A stretch of DNA of 64,000 nt from an uncultured Eubacteriales bacterium (GCA_902765735.1 CACXBB010000010.1:1-64000); one strand, 5' to 3'; shown: positions 43,652-51,951, numbered from the stretch's first letter. Notes: generated from the sequence alone by a model not told the origin. Numbers and translations are program-made.

Positions 43652-43957
43652 ATGAACCGCATTGAGCGCATCCAGGCCATGGAGGCCTTTTTGAACGAGA
43701 CCAGCGACGCCGTGGTGAACCTTGCCAACGCGCTGGAGGACTACGCGAAGGTGCAGGAGAAGGTGCGCAGGCTGTCGGCCTACTACGGCAGCGACGCATG
43801 GTACGGCGACATCGCCGCCGACCAGAGGGGCAGGCTGCCCGAGGACCTGGCCCGGGGCGTGCTGTCGGAGGACCTGATCTACGACATGATCGTCGGCAAC
43901 CGCGACAACGCGCTTCGGATGCTGGAGATCGGCACGGAAATCATGCGGAAACTGTGA
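43652..43957 (+). CDS. DUF4298-like small protein
   Basis: A 101-residue helical protein (NRIERIQAMEAFLNETSDAVVNLANALEDY... YYGSDAWYGDIAADQRGRLPEDLARGVLSEDLIYDMI) of the DUF4298 type, function unknown. The ATG at 43652 is chosen because GAGGTG lies six bases ahead and the family starts here; the frame extends upstream only through repeat sequence. The last codons are duplicated in tandem past the stop. Confidence 0.75.
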   Translation: MNRIERIQAMEAFLNETSDAVVNLANALEDYAKVQEKVRRLSAYYGSDAWYGDIAADQRGRLPEDLARGVLSEDLIYDMIVGNRDNALRMLEIGTEIMRKL

Positions 43958-43985
43958 GCATAAATCATGCGGAAACTGTGAGCAT
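43938..43985. repeat. Perfect 24-base tandem duplication
   Basis: AAATCATGCGGAAACTGTGAGCAT occurs twice without a gap (43938-43961, 43962-43985). It covers the last codons and stop of the DUF4298 gene, so the first stop still ends the protein and the second copy is untranslated. Confidence 0.9.
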
Positions 43986-43990
43986 ATCGC

Positions 43991-44019
43991 TTGAACAATT
44001 AACACAGCGTCATTATAAT
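43991..44019 (+). promoter_or_regulatory. Promoter of proS
   Basis: TTGAAC (43991-43996) and TATAAT (44014-44019) are 17 bases apart. The leader contains a GGCTTCG/CGAAGCC hairpin (44036-44060) followed by CTTTTC, a possible attenuator. No T-box sequence is seen. Confidence 0.65.
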
Positions 44020-44087
44020 GGTATACATCAACAAGGCTTCGCCCCCGCGGGTCGAAGCCCTTTTCATGATTACAGGGAGGCACAGCC

Positions 44088-45815
44088 ATGAAGGTCAGAA
44101 ATCTCGTTTCCAAGCGCTTCAAGGAGACCCCGTCGGACTGCCAGATCGCGTCCCAGGCGCTGATGATGCGCGGCGGCTACATCAAGCCCGTGGGCAACGG
44201 CATATTCACGCTGTTTCCGATCACCAAGCGCATCACCTCGAAGATCGAAAACATCATCCGCGAGGAGATGAACCGCATCGACGGCCAGGAGGTGCTGTTC
44301 CCGGTGGCCATGCCCGCCGATCTGTGGCGCAAGTCTGGCCGCTTCGATTCCATCGGCTCCGAGCTTCTCAGGTTCAAGGATCGCTCCGGCACGGATATGG
44401 TGCTGGGCATGACCCATGAGGAGGCGTCCGTTCAGTTCATGACCGACGTGGCGGATTCCTACACCCAGTACCCCTTCATGATCTATCAGATCCAGACCAA
44501 GTTCCGCGACGAGCCCCGCTGCCGCGGCGGCCTGATCCGCGTGCGCGAGTTCACCATGAAGGACGCCTACTCCTTCCACACCTCCCAGGAGGACCTGGAG
44601 AAGTATTACATGCGCTGCTATGAGGCCTACAACCGCATCTACGCCCGCTGCGGCGTGCCCGAGGTGGTGGCGGTGGCCTCGGACAGCGGCATGATGGGCG
44701 GCAAGGTGAGCCACGAGTACATGCTGCTCACCGACGTGGGCGAGGACACCATCGTGCTCTGCCGCGACTGCGACTACCGCGCCAACATGGAGGCGGCTCC
44801 CTGCCTGCTGACCAACGAGCCCGGCCAGATCGCGCCGCTTGAGAAGGTGGACACCCCGGACTGCAAGACCATCGACGACCAGTGCGCCTTCCTGAAGATC
44901 AACGCGAAGCAGACCTGCAAGGCCGTGATGTACCAGCGCAACGTGGACGACAGCTACGTGATCGTGTTCATCCGCGGCGACCTGGACGTGAACGAGACCA
45001 AGCTCCGCAACTTCTTAAAGGCCGAGGTGCACCCCGCCGTGGTCACCGAGGACAGCGGCATCCACGCCGGCTTCACCGGCCCCATCGGCCTGCCCGCGGG
45101 CGTGACCGTGGTGTACGACAATTCCCTCAAGGGCATCGAGTGGTTCGCCACCGGCGCCTGCGAGGACGACAGGCACTACATCGGCTTCAACATCGCCCGC
45201 GACGTCGGCGACGTGGAGTATGTGGACGTGGCCAAGGCCTTCGACGGCGGCATCTGCCCCGTGTGCGGCAAGCCCCACATCTACACCTCCCGCGGCATCG
45301 AGGTCGGCAACATCTTCCAGCTGGGCACCAAGTACACCGAGTCGATGGATATGACCTATGTCGATCAGGACGGCAGCCTCAAGCACCCCATCATGGGCTG
45401 CTACGGCATCGGCGTGGGCCGGCTGGCCGCCTCAGTGTGCGAGGCGCACCGCGACGACTACGGCCCCATCTGGCCCATCAGCATCGCCCCCTGGCACGTG
45501 CAGATCTGCTCCCTGCGCGCCGATCAGAGCGAGGTCGCCGAACAGAGCCAGAAGCTCTACGACGCCCTCACCGCCCGCGGCGTCGAGGTGCTCTGGGACG
45601 ACCGGCAGGTGTCCGCGGGCGTCATGTTCTCCGACGCGGACCTGTTCGGCGTGCCCGTGCGCGTGGTCGTCAGCCCCAAGGGCTTGAAGAACGGCACCAT
45701 CGAGATCGCCAGCCGCGATAAGTCCATGAAGGAGATCGTGCCCGTCGATCAGGCTGAGGATTTCGTGTATGATTACGTCTTAAAGGCGCTTCAGAAGCTG
45801 GAGTGCAGACTGTAA
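44088..45815 (+). CDS. proS: Prolyl-tRNA synthetase, bacterial type with editing domain
   Basis: Charges tRNA-Pro. The 575-residue class II enzyme has motif 2 in FRDEPRCRGGLIRVREFTMKDAYSFH and motif 3 in GCYGIGVGRLAAS. The inserted editing domain lies between about residues 225 and 395. The C-terminal anticodon-binding domain begins near WHVQICSLRA. The ATG follows AGGGAGG. It has its own promoter and a strong terminator, so it is likely monocistronic. Confidence 0.97.
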   Translation: MKVRNLVSKRFKETPSDCQIASQALMMRGGYIKPVGNGIFTLFPITKRITSKIENIIREEMNRIDGQEVLFPVAMPADLWRKSGRFDSIGSELLRFKDRSGTDMVLGMTHEEASVQFMTDVADSYTQYPFMIYQIQTKFRDEPRCRGGLIRVREFTMKDAYSFHTSQEDLEKYYMRCYEAYNRIYARCGVPEVVAVASDSGMMGGKVSHEYMLLTDVGEDTIVLCRDCDYRANMEAAPCLLTNEPGQIAPLEKVDTPDCKTIDDQCAFLKINAKQTCKAVMYQRNVDDSYVIVFIRGDLDVNETKLRNFLKAEVHPAVVTEDSGIHAGFTGPIGLPAGVTVVYDNSLKGIEWFATGACEDDRHYIGFNIARDVGDVEYVDVAKAFDGGICPVCGKPHIYTSRGIEVGNIFQLGTKYTESMDMTYVDQDGSLKHPIMGCYGIGVGRLAASVCEAHRDDYGPIWPISIAPWHVQICSLRADQSEVAEQSQKLYDALTARGVEVLWDDRQVSAGVMFSDADLFGVPVRVVVSPKGLKNGTIEIASRDKSMKEIVPVDQAEDFVYDYVLKALQKLECRL

Positions 45816-45822
45816 GATAATA

Positions 45823-45866
45823 TGAATAAACAAAGCGCCATGAATCATTGGCGCTTTGTTTATTCA
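45823..45866. terminator. Strong bidirectional terminator after proS
   Basis: A stem of about 18 bp (TGAATAAACAAAGCGCCA with TTGGCGCTTTGTTTATTCA) is flanked by A-rich and T-rich arms. It also insulates the AT-rich DpnI-like gene that follows. Confidence 0.85.
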
Positions 45867-45904
45867 TTTGCACCATGTACTATACAATAGTTTAGGAGAA
45901 CAAT

Positions 45905-46672
45905 ATGAATTTGCATCTTGATTCATACCAAATAGAGAAGTATAGAAGCGCTTCACAAAGGGCGCGCGTTCTTACTGAAAACTGGGTTGGATCAAATCTG
46001 TATTGTCCTGTCTGTGGGAATGACGCTTTATCTCACTTTCCGAATAACATGAAAGTTGCTGATTTTTATTGTCCGATATGTATGGAACAATATGAACTAA
46101 AGAGCAAAAACGGTAAACTCGGGCATAAAATCGCCGATGGAGCGTATGATACCTTTGTTCAGCGTATAACGGATAAAACAAGTCCGGATTTTGTTTTCAT
46201 GAGTTATGATACAGGAGATATGATGGTACATCAACTGTATTTTGTTCCCAAATTCTTTTTTGTTCCTTCTATTGCGGAAAAAAGAAAACCCCTTGGCGAA
46301 AAGGCGAAAAGGTGCGGTTGGGTGGGATGCAATATATTGTACGATCAGATACCTTTACAGGGCCGAATTGCGATTGTAAAGGATACTCAGGAAGTTGACA
46401 GACAACTCGTAAGGAAAAGTGTAAAACGTGCCTTCGGCATGCGTATAGACAATCTTGAATCCCGTGGCTGGTTGTTTGATGTGCTTCATTGCATAAATGG
46501 CATTACATCCACTGAATTTACATTATCGCAAATATACCAGTTTGAAAAAGTGCTGGAAATGAAATACCCATCCAATCACAATATCAGACCGAAAATACGC
46601 CAGCAACTTCAAGTATTAAGAGATCGAGGGATTATAGAATTTCTTGGAAACGGCAATTACAGGAAAGTATAG
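45905..46672 (+). CDS. DpnI-like restriction endonuclease
   Basis: A 255-residue type IIM endonuclease homologue; DpnI cuts GATC only when the adenine is methylated. The N-terminal nuclease domain has a zinc site (CPVCGNDALSHF, CPICMEQ) merged with the catalytic core ADFYCPICMEQYELKSK (Glu and Lys of a PD-(D/E)XK-type site). The C-terminal winged helix contains RQQLQVLRDRGIIEFLGNGNYRK. Length matches DpnI. The gene is much richer in A and T than its neighbours, suggesting recent acquisition. There is no methylase or DpnA/DpnM-type partner in the window. Start after AGGAG. Confidence 0.88.
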   Translation: MNLHLDSYQIEKYRSASQRARVLTENWVGSNLYCPVCGNDALSHFPNNMKVADFYCPICMEQYELKSKNGKLGHKIADGAYDTFVQRITDKTSPDFVFMSYDTGDMMVHQLYFVPKFFFVPSIAEKRKPLGEKAKRCGWVGCNILYDQIPLQGRIAIVKDTQEVDRQLVRKSVKRAFGMRIDNLESRGWLFDVLHCINGITSTEFTLSQIYQFEKVLEMKYPSNHNIRPKIRQQLQVLRDRGIIEFLGNGNYRKV

Positions 46673-46740
46673 AATGACATTTGGGGTGTAGTATTGTTTA
46701 TAATAGGAATCCAGCGGTGCGAAATAACGAGGATCTGAAT

Positions 46741-46830
46741 ATGGACAAAGAGGGTATTTGCGAGGTTATGCGGGACGGCATATCACTGCTTGAGACTTTT
46801 TGTGAACAATGTCTTCATCAGAATCAATAA
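46741..46830 (+). CDS. Possible 29-residue peptide
   Basis: A short frame, ATG at 46741 after GAGG, encodes a 29-residue peptide (MDKEGICEVMRDG, then ISLLETFCEQC). It lies in the AT-rich DNA behind the DpnI gene and ends just before a MITE. It may be a real small protein, or the remnant of a gene cut by the element. Weak support. Confidence 0.25.
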   Translation: MDKEGICEVMRDGISLLETFCEQCLHQNQ

Positions 46831-46837
46831 CAGACAA

Positions 46838-47101
46838 GGGACTGTCTTAAAACACATAATCATTTATAGTGAACGCTAATAGTATTTTTTTACTTTGGCT
46901 CTTTCTGACTATTCTCAATATGAACTTACTCCAATGGTCAAAGTAAAAAACTTCAATGACGTTTACTATAAATATGTGCATGTTGTAGGGGCGGCGATGC
47001 GCCGCCCGCCGTGATGTACGTTGCGTATCGTACCCGGGCGGGCGCCGCATCGGCGCCCCTACACATTTTTCATGAATCTATATGCGTTTTGAGACAGCTC
47101 C
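46838..47101. mobile_element. Triple-nested MITE-like element
   Basis: Outer inverted ends are GGGACTGTCTTAAAAC (46838-46853) and GTTTTGAGACAGCTCC (47086-47101). Inside lie two separate elements: a 112-base inverted repeat with ends ATTTATAGTGAACG and CGTTTACTATAAAT (46862-46974), and a GTAGGGGCGGC double palindrome (46985-47062). No transposase is encoded. It separates the DpnI region from the isocitrate dehydrogenase operon. Confidence 0.7.
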
Positions 47102-47110
47102 GAATTTTGT

Positions 47111-48220
47111 TTACAGCGTTTCGATCAGCTTATCCGCATACGCCTCAGCGGTCATCTCCCGGGGCTTATCGCCGACGGCATCGAGGGCCTTGTCCAGCCT
47201 GGCGGCGGGCTCGGTGCGGGCGATGTGGCGAAGCAGCATGGCGGCGGCGCGGAGTATGGAGGCGGGGTTGGCGAAGGCGCCGCGGCCGGTCTCGATCATG
47301 CGGGGGGCGGAGCCGTGGATGGCCTCGAACATGGCGTACTGGTCGCCGATGTTGGCGCTTCCGGCGGTGCCCACGCCGCCCTGGATCTGCGCGGCCTCGT
47401 CGGTGATGATGTCGCCGTAGAGGTTGGGCAGCAGGAACACCTGGAACTTTGAGCGGATGTTCTCGTCCACCAGCTTGGCGGTCATGATGTCGATGTACCA
47501 GTCCTCGACCTCGATGCCGGGGTACTCGGCGGCGACCTCGTGGCACAGCGCGGAGAACATGCCGTCGGTCTTCTTCATGATGTTGGCCTTGGTGACGACG
47601 GCCACGTAGTGCTTGCCGTTGTTCTTCGCGTACTCGAAGGCCGCGCGGGCGATGCGCTTCGTGCCGGGGACGGTGGTGACCTTGAAGTCCATGGTCAGCA
47701 TGCCGGGCACCTCGATGCCCTGGCTGCCCAGCGCGTACTCGCCCTCGGTGTTCTCGCGGAAGAAGATCCAGTCGATGTGCTTCTCCGGCACGGACACCGG
47801 GCGCACGTTGGCGTAGAGGTCCAGCGCCCGGCGCATGGCCACGTTGGCGGACTCCATCGTGCCGCCCTTGGGCGTCTCGGTGGGGCCTTTCAGCAGCACG
47901 TCGCAGGTCTTTATCTCCGCGAGAATGTCGCTGGGGATGGCCTCGCCCTTCGCCAGACGGTTTTCGATGGTCAGGCCCTCGATGGGCTTTAAGATGATGC
48001 TGCCCGCGGCGATCTCGTCCTTCAGAAGCGCCTGCAGGACCCGCATGCTCTGGCCGGTGATGATGGGGCCGATGCCGTCGCCGTCGATCACGCCCACGGT
48101 GACCACCGGCAGGGCCTTGAAGTCCTTGGCGGGGGCGGCGTTCTGCATGCGCTCGGTGCGCGCGAGCTGGGCTTCCAACAGGGCGCGGTAGTGCTGGACT
48201 GCGTTGTCGATTTCGTACAT
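47111..48220 (-). CDS. Isocitrate dehydrogenase (isocitrate/isopropylmalate family)
   Basis: A 369-residue NAD(P)-dependent beta-decarboxylating dehydrogenase. GVIDGDGIGPII binds at the nucleotide side, FFRENTEGEYALGSQG is the substrate loop, and NLYGDIITDEAAQIQGGVG carries the metal-binding Asps. Proximity to Re-citrate synthase points to isocitrate as substrate, giving 2-oxoglutarate for glutamate. It is the last gene of a three-gene operon, 21 bases after the GntR regulator. The start follows CGGAGGA. No aconitase is in the window. Confidence 0.87.
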   Translation of the reverse strand: MYEIDNAVQHYRALLEAQLARTERMQNAAPAKDFKALPVVTVGVIDGDGIGPIITGQSMRVLQALLKDEIAAGSIILKPIEGLTIENRLAKGEAIPSDILAEIKTCDVLLKGPTETPKGGTMESANVAMRRALDLYANVRPVSVPEKHIDWIFFRENTEGEYALGSQGIEVPGMLTMDFKVTTVPGTKRIARAAFEYAKNNGKHYVAVVTKANIMKKTDGMFSALCHEVAAEYPGIEVEDWYIDIMTAKLVDENIRSKFQVFLLPNLYGDIITDEAAQIQGGVGTAGSANIGDQYAMFEAIHGSAPRMIETGRGAFANPASILRAAAMLLRHIARTEPAARLDKALDAVGDKPREMTAEAYADKLIETL

Positions 48221-48241
48221 GTTTTATTCCTCCGTTGTGAT

Positions 48242-48886
48242 TTACTTCTCCTGCCCGTTCAGCGCGCGGTCGATGGCGTTTTCGATGTGCTGGCGCATCT
48301 TTTCGACGGCCAGGTCGGCATCGCGGGCGGTGATGGCCTCCAGTATGGCCCGGTGCTCCTGCACGGAGTTTTTGGCGCGTAGGGGGGCCTGCAGGGCGTT
48401 GTGCCGGTACTGCTGTATCTTCTTGTGCAGCGGGGCCAGGGTGTCCTGGAGGACCCGGCTGCCGCAGCCGGCGTAGATGATCTCGTGGAACTGGCCGTCC
48501 AGCGCGCGCAGGTGGTCCACGTCGCCGCGGGTCAGGTAGAACTCCTGGAAGTCCACGGCCTCGTTGAGCTCCTTGCGGTTGTCCTCGGTCATGTTGGCGA
48601 TGAAGCCGCGCACCGCCAGCTCCTCGATGCGCAGGCGGATCTCGGACATATCGAGGTAGTCCTTCGGGGTGATGCCCAGCACCATGGTGCCCTTGGGGGT
48701 GTCCTCGATGAGGTGCTCCTGGAACAGGCGGCGCAGGGCCTCCCGCACCGGCGTGCGGCTCACGCCCAGCTCCGAGCAGAGCTGGAGCTCCGTGATGATC
48801 TCGCCGCGCTGGTATTTGCCGCTGAGAATATCCGTCTCGAGGTGCTCAAACACCTGATCCGACAGGGAAACGGTCTTGTAATCCAT
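48242..48886 (-). CDS. GntR-family regulator with FCD ligand domain
   Basis: A 214-residue regulator. The N-terminal winged helix has ELQLCSELGVSRTPVREALRRLFQEHLI. The C-terminal all-helical FCD domain has metal-ligand positions in DGQFHEIIY and QEHRAILEAI. It sits between the citrate synthase and isocitrate dehydrogenase genes, so it probably controls the operon in response to a carboxylic acid such as citrate. The start at 48886 has the better spacing to AGGA; the ATG three bases upstream is also possible. Confidence 0.87.
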   Translation of the reverse strand: MDYKTVSLSDQVFEHLETDILSGKYQRGEIITELQLCSELGVSRTPVREALRRLFQEHLIEDTPKGTMVLGITPKDYLDMSEIRLRIEELAVRGFIANMTEDNRKELNEAVDFQEFYLTRGDVDHLRALDGQFHEIIYAGCGSRVLQDTLAPLHKKIQQYRHNALQAPLRAKNSVQEHRAILEAITARDADLAVEKMRQHIENAIDRALNGQEK

Positions 48887-48913
48887 CATATTCCTAAGCC
48901 TCCTGTTCTGGGG

Positions 48914-50290
48914 TCACAGCCTCTTGTACTTGCCGCCGCTCAGTGCCTCGATCTTCGCCTCCAGCTCGTCGTTGGAGAGGGAGGTCTGCCGGCCGCCGGC
49001 GTACTCGGCGTCGATCCAGTCCTTGAGCCTGATGACCAGCTCGGACTTCTTGTCCACCTGCTCGTCGCCCTCCAGGCCGTAGTTGTCGTTGATCCAGTAG
49101 GCGATGCCCGCCAGGCCGCTGGCCTTGCCGATCATCACCGAGGGGGAGCGGCCGAGTATCTTGTTGGTGTTGAAGATGGTGTACACCTCGGCGTCTTTGA
49201 GCAGGCCGTCGGCGTGGATGCCGGCCCGGGTGGTGTTGAACTGACGGCCCACGAAGGGGGTCATCACCGGGATGTCGTAGCCGATCTCGTCCCGGAAGTA
49301 GCGGGCGATGTCGGTGATGGCGGTGGGGTCCATGCCGTCGAGGGAGCCGCGCAGGCTGGCGTACTCCATCACCATGGCCTCCAGCGGGATGTTGCCGGTG
49401 CGCTCGCCGATGCCTAAGAGCGAGCAGTTCACGCCGCACGCGCCGTACAGCCAGGCGGTGGAGGCGTTGGCCACGGCCTTGTAGAAATCGTTGTGGCCGT
49501 GCCACTCCAGCATCTCGCTGGGCACGTCGGAGTAGTGCTGCAGGCCGTAGATGATGCCCGGCACGCTGCGGGGCAGCGCCACCTCGGAGTAGGGCACACC
49601 GTAGCCCATGGTGTCGCAGGCGCGGATCTTCACCGGGATGCCGGCGTCCTGGCTCATCTCCTGCAGGGCGTTGACGAACGGCACCACGAAGCCGTAGAAG
49701 TCCGCCCGGGTGATGTCCTCCAGGTGGCAGCGGGGCATGACCCCGGCCTCGAAGGCGTCCGCGACGGTCTTCAGGTAATACTCCATGCACTGCTTGCGGC
49801 TCATCTGCATCTTCTTGAAGATGTGGTAGTCGCTGCACGACACCAGTATGCCCGTCTCCCGGATGCCCAGGTCCTTCACCAGCTTGAAGTCGTCCCGGGT
49901 GGCCCGTATCCAGGTGGTGATCTCCGGGAAGCGGTAGCCCAGGTCCATGCAGCGGGCGATGGCCTCGCGGTCCTTCTCGGAGTACACGAAGAACTCCGTC
50001 TGCCGGATGACGCCGTAGGGGCCGCCCAGCCGGGCCATCAGCTTGTAGAGGTCCACGATCTGTTTGACCGTGTAGGGCTCCACCGACTGCTGGCCGTCCC
50101 GGAAGGAGGTGTCCGTGATCCAGATGTCCTCCGGCATGCCCATCGGCACGCGCCGGTGGTTGAACGCCACGCGCGGGATCTCGTCGTAGGGGTAGATGTC
50201 CCGGTACAGGTTCGGGTTCGGAACATCCTGCAATGAATATTTGTACTGCTTCTGTTCCAGCAGGTTGGTCTTGTTGGACATTTCCAGCAT
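48914..50290 (-). CDS. Re-type citrate synthase (isopropylmalate synthase-like)
   Basis: A 458-residue TIM-barrel enzyme of the homocitrate/isopropylmalate synthase superfamily. It shows the active-site start DTSFRDGQQS, metal-binding EWHGHNDFYKA and GIGERTGNIPLEA, and matches the Re-citrate synthases of anaerobic Clostridia in length and layout. It makes citrate from oxaloacetate and acetyl-CoA. Linkage to isocitrate dehydrogenase supports this over leucine synthesis, since no leu genes are near. The start at 50290 has GAGGAG eight bases ahead. A promoter lies at 50340-50368. Confidence 0.85.
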   Translation of the reverse strand: MLEMSNKTNLLEQKQYKYSLQDVPNPNLYRDIYPYDEIPRVAFNHRRVPMGMPEDIWITDTSFRDGQQSVEPYTVKQIVDLYKLMARLGGPYGVIRQTEFFVYSEKDREAIARCMDLGYRFPEITTWIRATRDDFKLVKDLGIRETGILVSCSDYHIFKKMQMSRKQCMEYYLKTVADAFEAGVMPRCHLEDITRADFYGFVVPFVNALQEMSQDAGIPVKIRACDTMGYGVPYSEVALPRSVPGIIYGLQHYSDVPSEMLEWHGHNDFYKAVANASTAWLYGACGVNCSLLGIGERTGNIPLEAMVMEYASLRGSLDGMDPTAITDIARYFRDEIGYDIPVMTPFVGRQFNTTRAGIHADGLLKDAEVYTIFNTNKILGRSPSVMIGKASGLAGIAYWINDNYGLEGDEQVDKKSELVIRLKDWIDAEYAGGRQTSLSNDELEAKIEALSGGKYKRL

Positions 50291-50339
50291 GGTCTCATCT
50301 CCTCGGATCGCTTTAATGGGGTGACGCAATTTAGGTATT

Positions 50340-50368
50340 ATTGTATACACGGATGCAGAGAATGTCAA
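50340..50368 (-). promoter_or_regulatory. Promoter of the citrate synthase operon
   Basis: On the minus strand TTGACA (50363-50368) and TACAAT (50340-50345) are 17 bases apart, about 50 bases before the start codon. Confidence 0.7.
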
Positions 50369-50426
50369 GCGGTTTTGCCAAGACTTAATAAAACCTCCCT
50401 GCGGTGTTGCTCTTTACCGTATAGAA

Positions 50427-50496
50427 CGGGCGATGAGGGCATCGCCCCTACGCCTCGCAACGAGGTTTTTCGTAGGGGCGATGCCCTCATCGCCCG
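50427..50496. repeat. Double palindrome, GGGCGATGAGGGCATCGCCC type
   Basis: Two almost identical hairpins face each other: GGGCGATGAGGGCATCGCCCCTACG and CGTAGGGGCGATGCCCTCATCGCCC, so the whole 70 bases also form one large inverted repeat. The remaining gap to 50563 shows nothing. Confidence 0.8.
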
Positions 50497-50563
50497 GACT
50501 TCATACGATGAACGTTGAATCATAACCCCGCGACAGGTGCGCAGGGAGGCAGGGGCGGGACGA

Positions 50564-50944
50564 TCAGAGGTACTGGTTGAACTCCAGCTTTTCACGGTTG
50601 GGGCCCAGTATGGTGAAGTATTTGACGCCGTTGGTCCAGAAGGGGAGCTGGCCCTCCTCGATGACCTCAAGCTTCATGGCATCGGCGATGTGGCGGGCCT
50701 CGTCGACGTCGGTGACGTTGATGGCGATGTGATCCACCGCGCCGGCCTGCCCGACGGCCCTGCCGTTCTGGTAGGTCTCGACGGTCAGGTCGCCCAGCCG
50801 GAGAAACGCCACCTGCTCGCCGTTGTTGTCGGCGCGGTGGGCCACCTCAAAGCCCAGGGCGGTGTAGAAGCGAATGGTCGCCTCGATGTCGTTGGTGGGC
50901 ACGCCGATGTGCTGAAGCCCCGTTGCGATTTTTGAAAATGCCAT
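50564..50944 (-). CDS. VOC/glyoxalase-family protein
   Basis: A 126-residue single-chain protein with two beta-alpha-beta-beta-beta modules: GLQHIGVPTNDIEATIRFYTALGFEV in the first, AVDHIAINVTDVDEARHIAD in the second. His and Glu at the module starts and the C-terminal LEFNQYL fit metal binding. The family includes lactoylglutathione lyases and dioxygenases; the substrate cannot be told. It lies 18 bases after lgt, in an operon. The start follows AAGGAGG. Confidence 0.85.
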   Translation of the reverse strand: MAFSKIATGLQHIGVPTNDIEATIRFYTALGFEVAHRADNNGEQVAFLRLGDLTVETYQNGRAVGQAGAVDHIAINVTDVDEARHIADAMKLEVIEEGQLPFWTNGVKYFTILGPNREKLEFNQYL

Positions 50945-50962
50945 GTGAAAGCCTCCTTTGTA

Positions 50963-51754
50963 TCACTCGACCCCCTGGTTTCGGGGGATTTTTGTATATT
51001 TTACGCGCCTTGCGAGCAGTATCACCGCGCAGGCGACGGCGGCGCATATGCTCAGCGCCTGTGAGACGCGCACGGGCCCCCAGTACAGGCTGTCCGTGCG
51101 CAGGCCCTCCACCAGCGCGCGCTCCACGGCGTAGAGCAGCACGTAGGTAAGGAAGGTGTCGCCGGGGCGCTTGAACAGGCCCCTGCGTTCGGCGGAGAGC
51201 AGGAAGACCACGATCAGCAGGCACCAGACGGATTCGTAAAAGAAGGTGGCGTAGTGCCACAGGCCGTCCGCGCGGATGAACACCGCGATGGGGAAGCGTT
51301 TCATCCAGTCCGCGGCGACGGCGCGCCCGTAGGCCTCCTGGTTGAAGAAGTTGCCCCAGCGCCCGACGGCCTGCCCCAGCGCGAAGGACGGAGCGACCAG
51401 GTCGGCCAGCGTCAGGAAGCGCAGGCCCTTGACGCGGGCGTAGATCAGCCCCGCCAGCAGCCCGCCCAGTATGCCGCCGTAGATGGCCAGCCCGCCCTCC
51501 CAGACGCGCAGCGCGGAGAGGGGATCGGCGGCGTAGTCGGCCCAGGAGAAGATCACGTAGTACAGCCGCGCGCCCACGATGGCCGCGGGCACGCCGCACA
51601 GGGCCAGGTCGATCACCGTGTCCTTCGGCAGGCCGAACTGCCGCTCGCGGCGCAGGGCCAGCAGCACGCCCAGGCCGATGCCCAGCGCGATCAGCAGGCC
51701 GTACCAGCGCACGGACAGGCCGAGGATCGAAAAGCCGGTGGAATAGAATCGCAT
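50963..51754 (-). CDS. lgt: Prolipoprotein diacylglyceryl transferase
   Basis: Attaches diacylglycerol to the lipobox cysteine of prolipoproteins, the step before LspA. The 263-residue protein has about seven membrane helices and the Lgt signature GQAVGRWGNFFNQEAYG, with RWYGLLIALG near the N-terminus. The start at 51754 follows GCGAGGC. It is divergent from the division cluster that holds lspA. Confidence 0.94.
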   Translation of the reverse strand: MRFYSTGFSILGLSVRWYGLLIALGIGLGVLLALRRERQFGLPKDTVIDLALCGVPAAIVGARLYYVIFSWADYAADPLSALRVWEGGLAIYGGILGGLLAGLIYARVKGLRFLTLADLVAPSFALGQAVGRWGNFFNQEAYGRAVAADWMKRFPIAVFIRADGLWHYATFFYESVWCLLIVVFLLSAERRGLFKRPGDTFLTYVLLYAVERALVEGLRTDSLYWGPVRVSQALSICAAVACAVILLARRVKYTKIPRNQGVE

Positions 51755-51782
51755 GTTGGTGCCTCGCTGTCAATGGGTTTTG

Positions 51783-51808
51783 GCGGACGCCATGAATGGC
51801 GTCCCTAC
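51783..51808. repeat. Single GCGGACGCC palindrome
   Basis: GCGGACGCCATGAATGGCGTCCCTAC, one hairpin unit of the GTAGGG family, lies between lgt and its divergent neighbour. Confidence 0.75.
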
Positions 51809-51870
51809 GGCTTATTCCCTGATTGATAACATTATAATCTCAAAAGCAAGAAAAAGTCAACATAACCGCA

Positions 51871-51899
51871 TTGCATCTGACTGGATTGTGGCGTATAAT
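51871..51899 (+). promoter_or_regulatory. Promoter of the division cluster
   Basis: TTGCAT (51871-51876) and TATAAT (51894-51899) are 17 bases apart, upstream of the HlyD-like gene. Confidence 0.7.
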
Positions 51900-51951
51900 A
51901 TAGAATACCATGGTTATGCTATGACTATTATACACGAACGGGGCGTGGACT

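Noticed and set aside
43045-43957. Possible defence or toxin-antitoxin cassette of small genes
   Set aside because: The cysteine-cluster and DUF4298 proteins are ordinary conserved small proteins; no toxin fold, antitoxin or nuclease motif is seen.
44020-44087. T-box leader ahead of proS
   Set aside because: The leader is short and lacks the conserved T-box sequence; only a small terminator-like hairpin is present.
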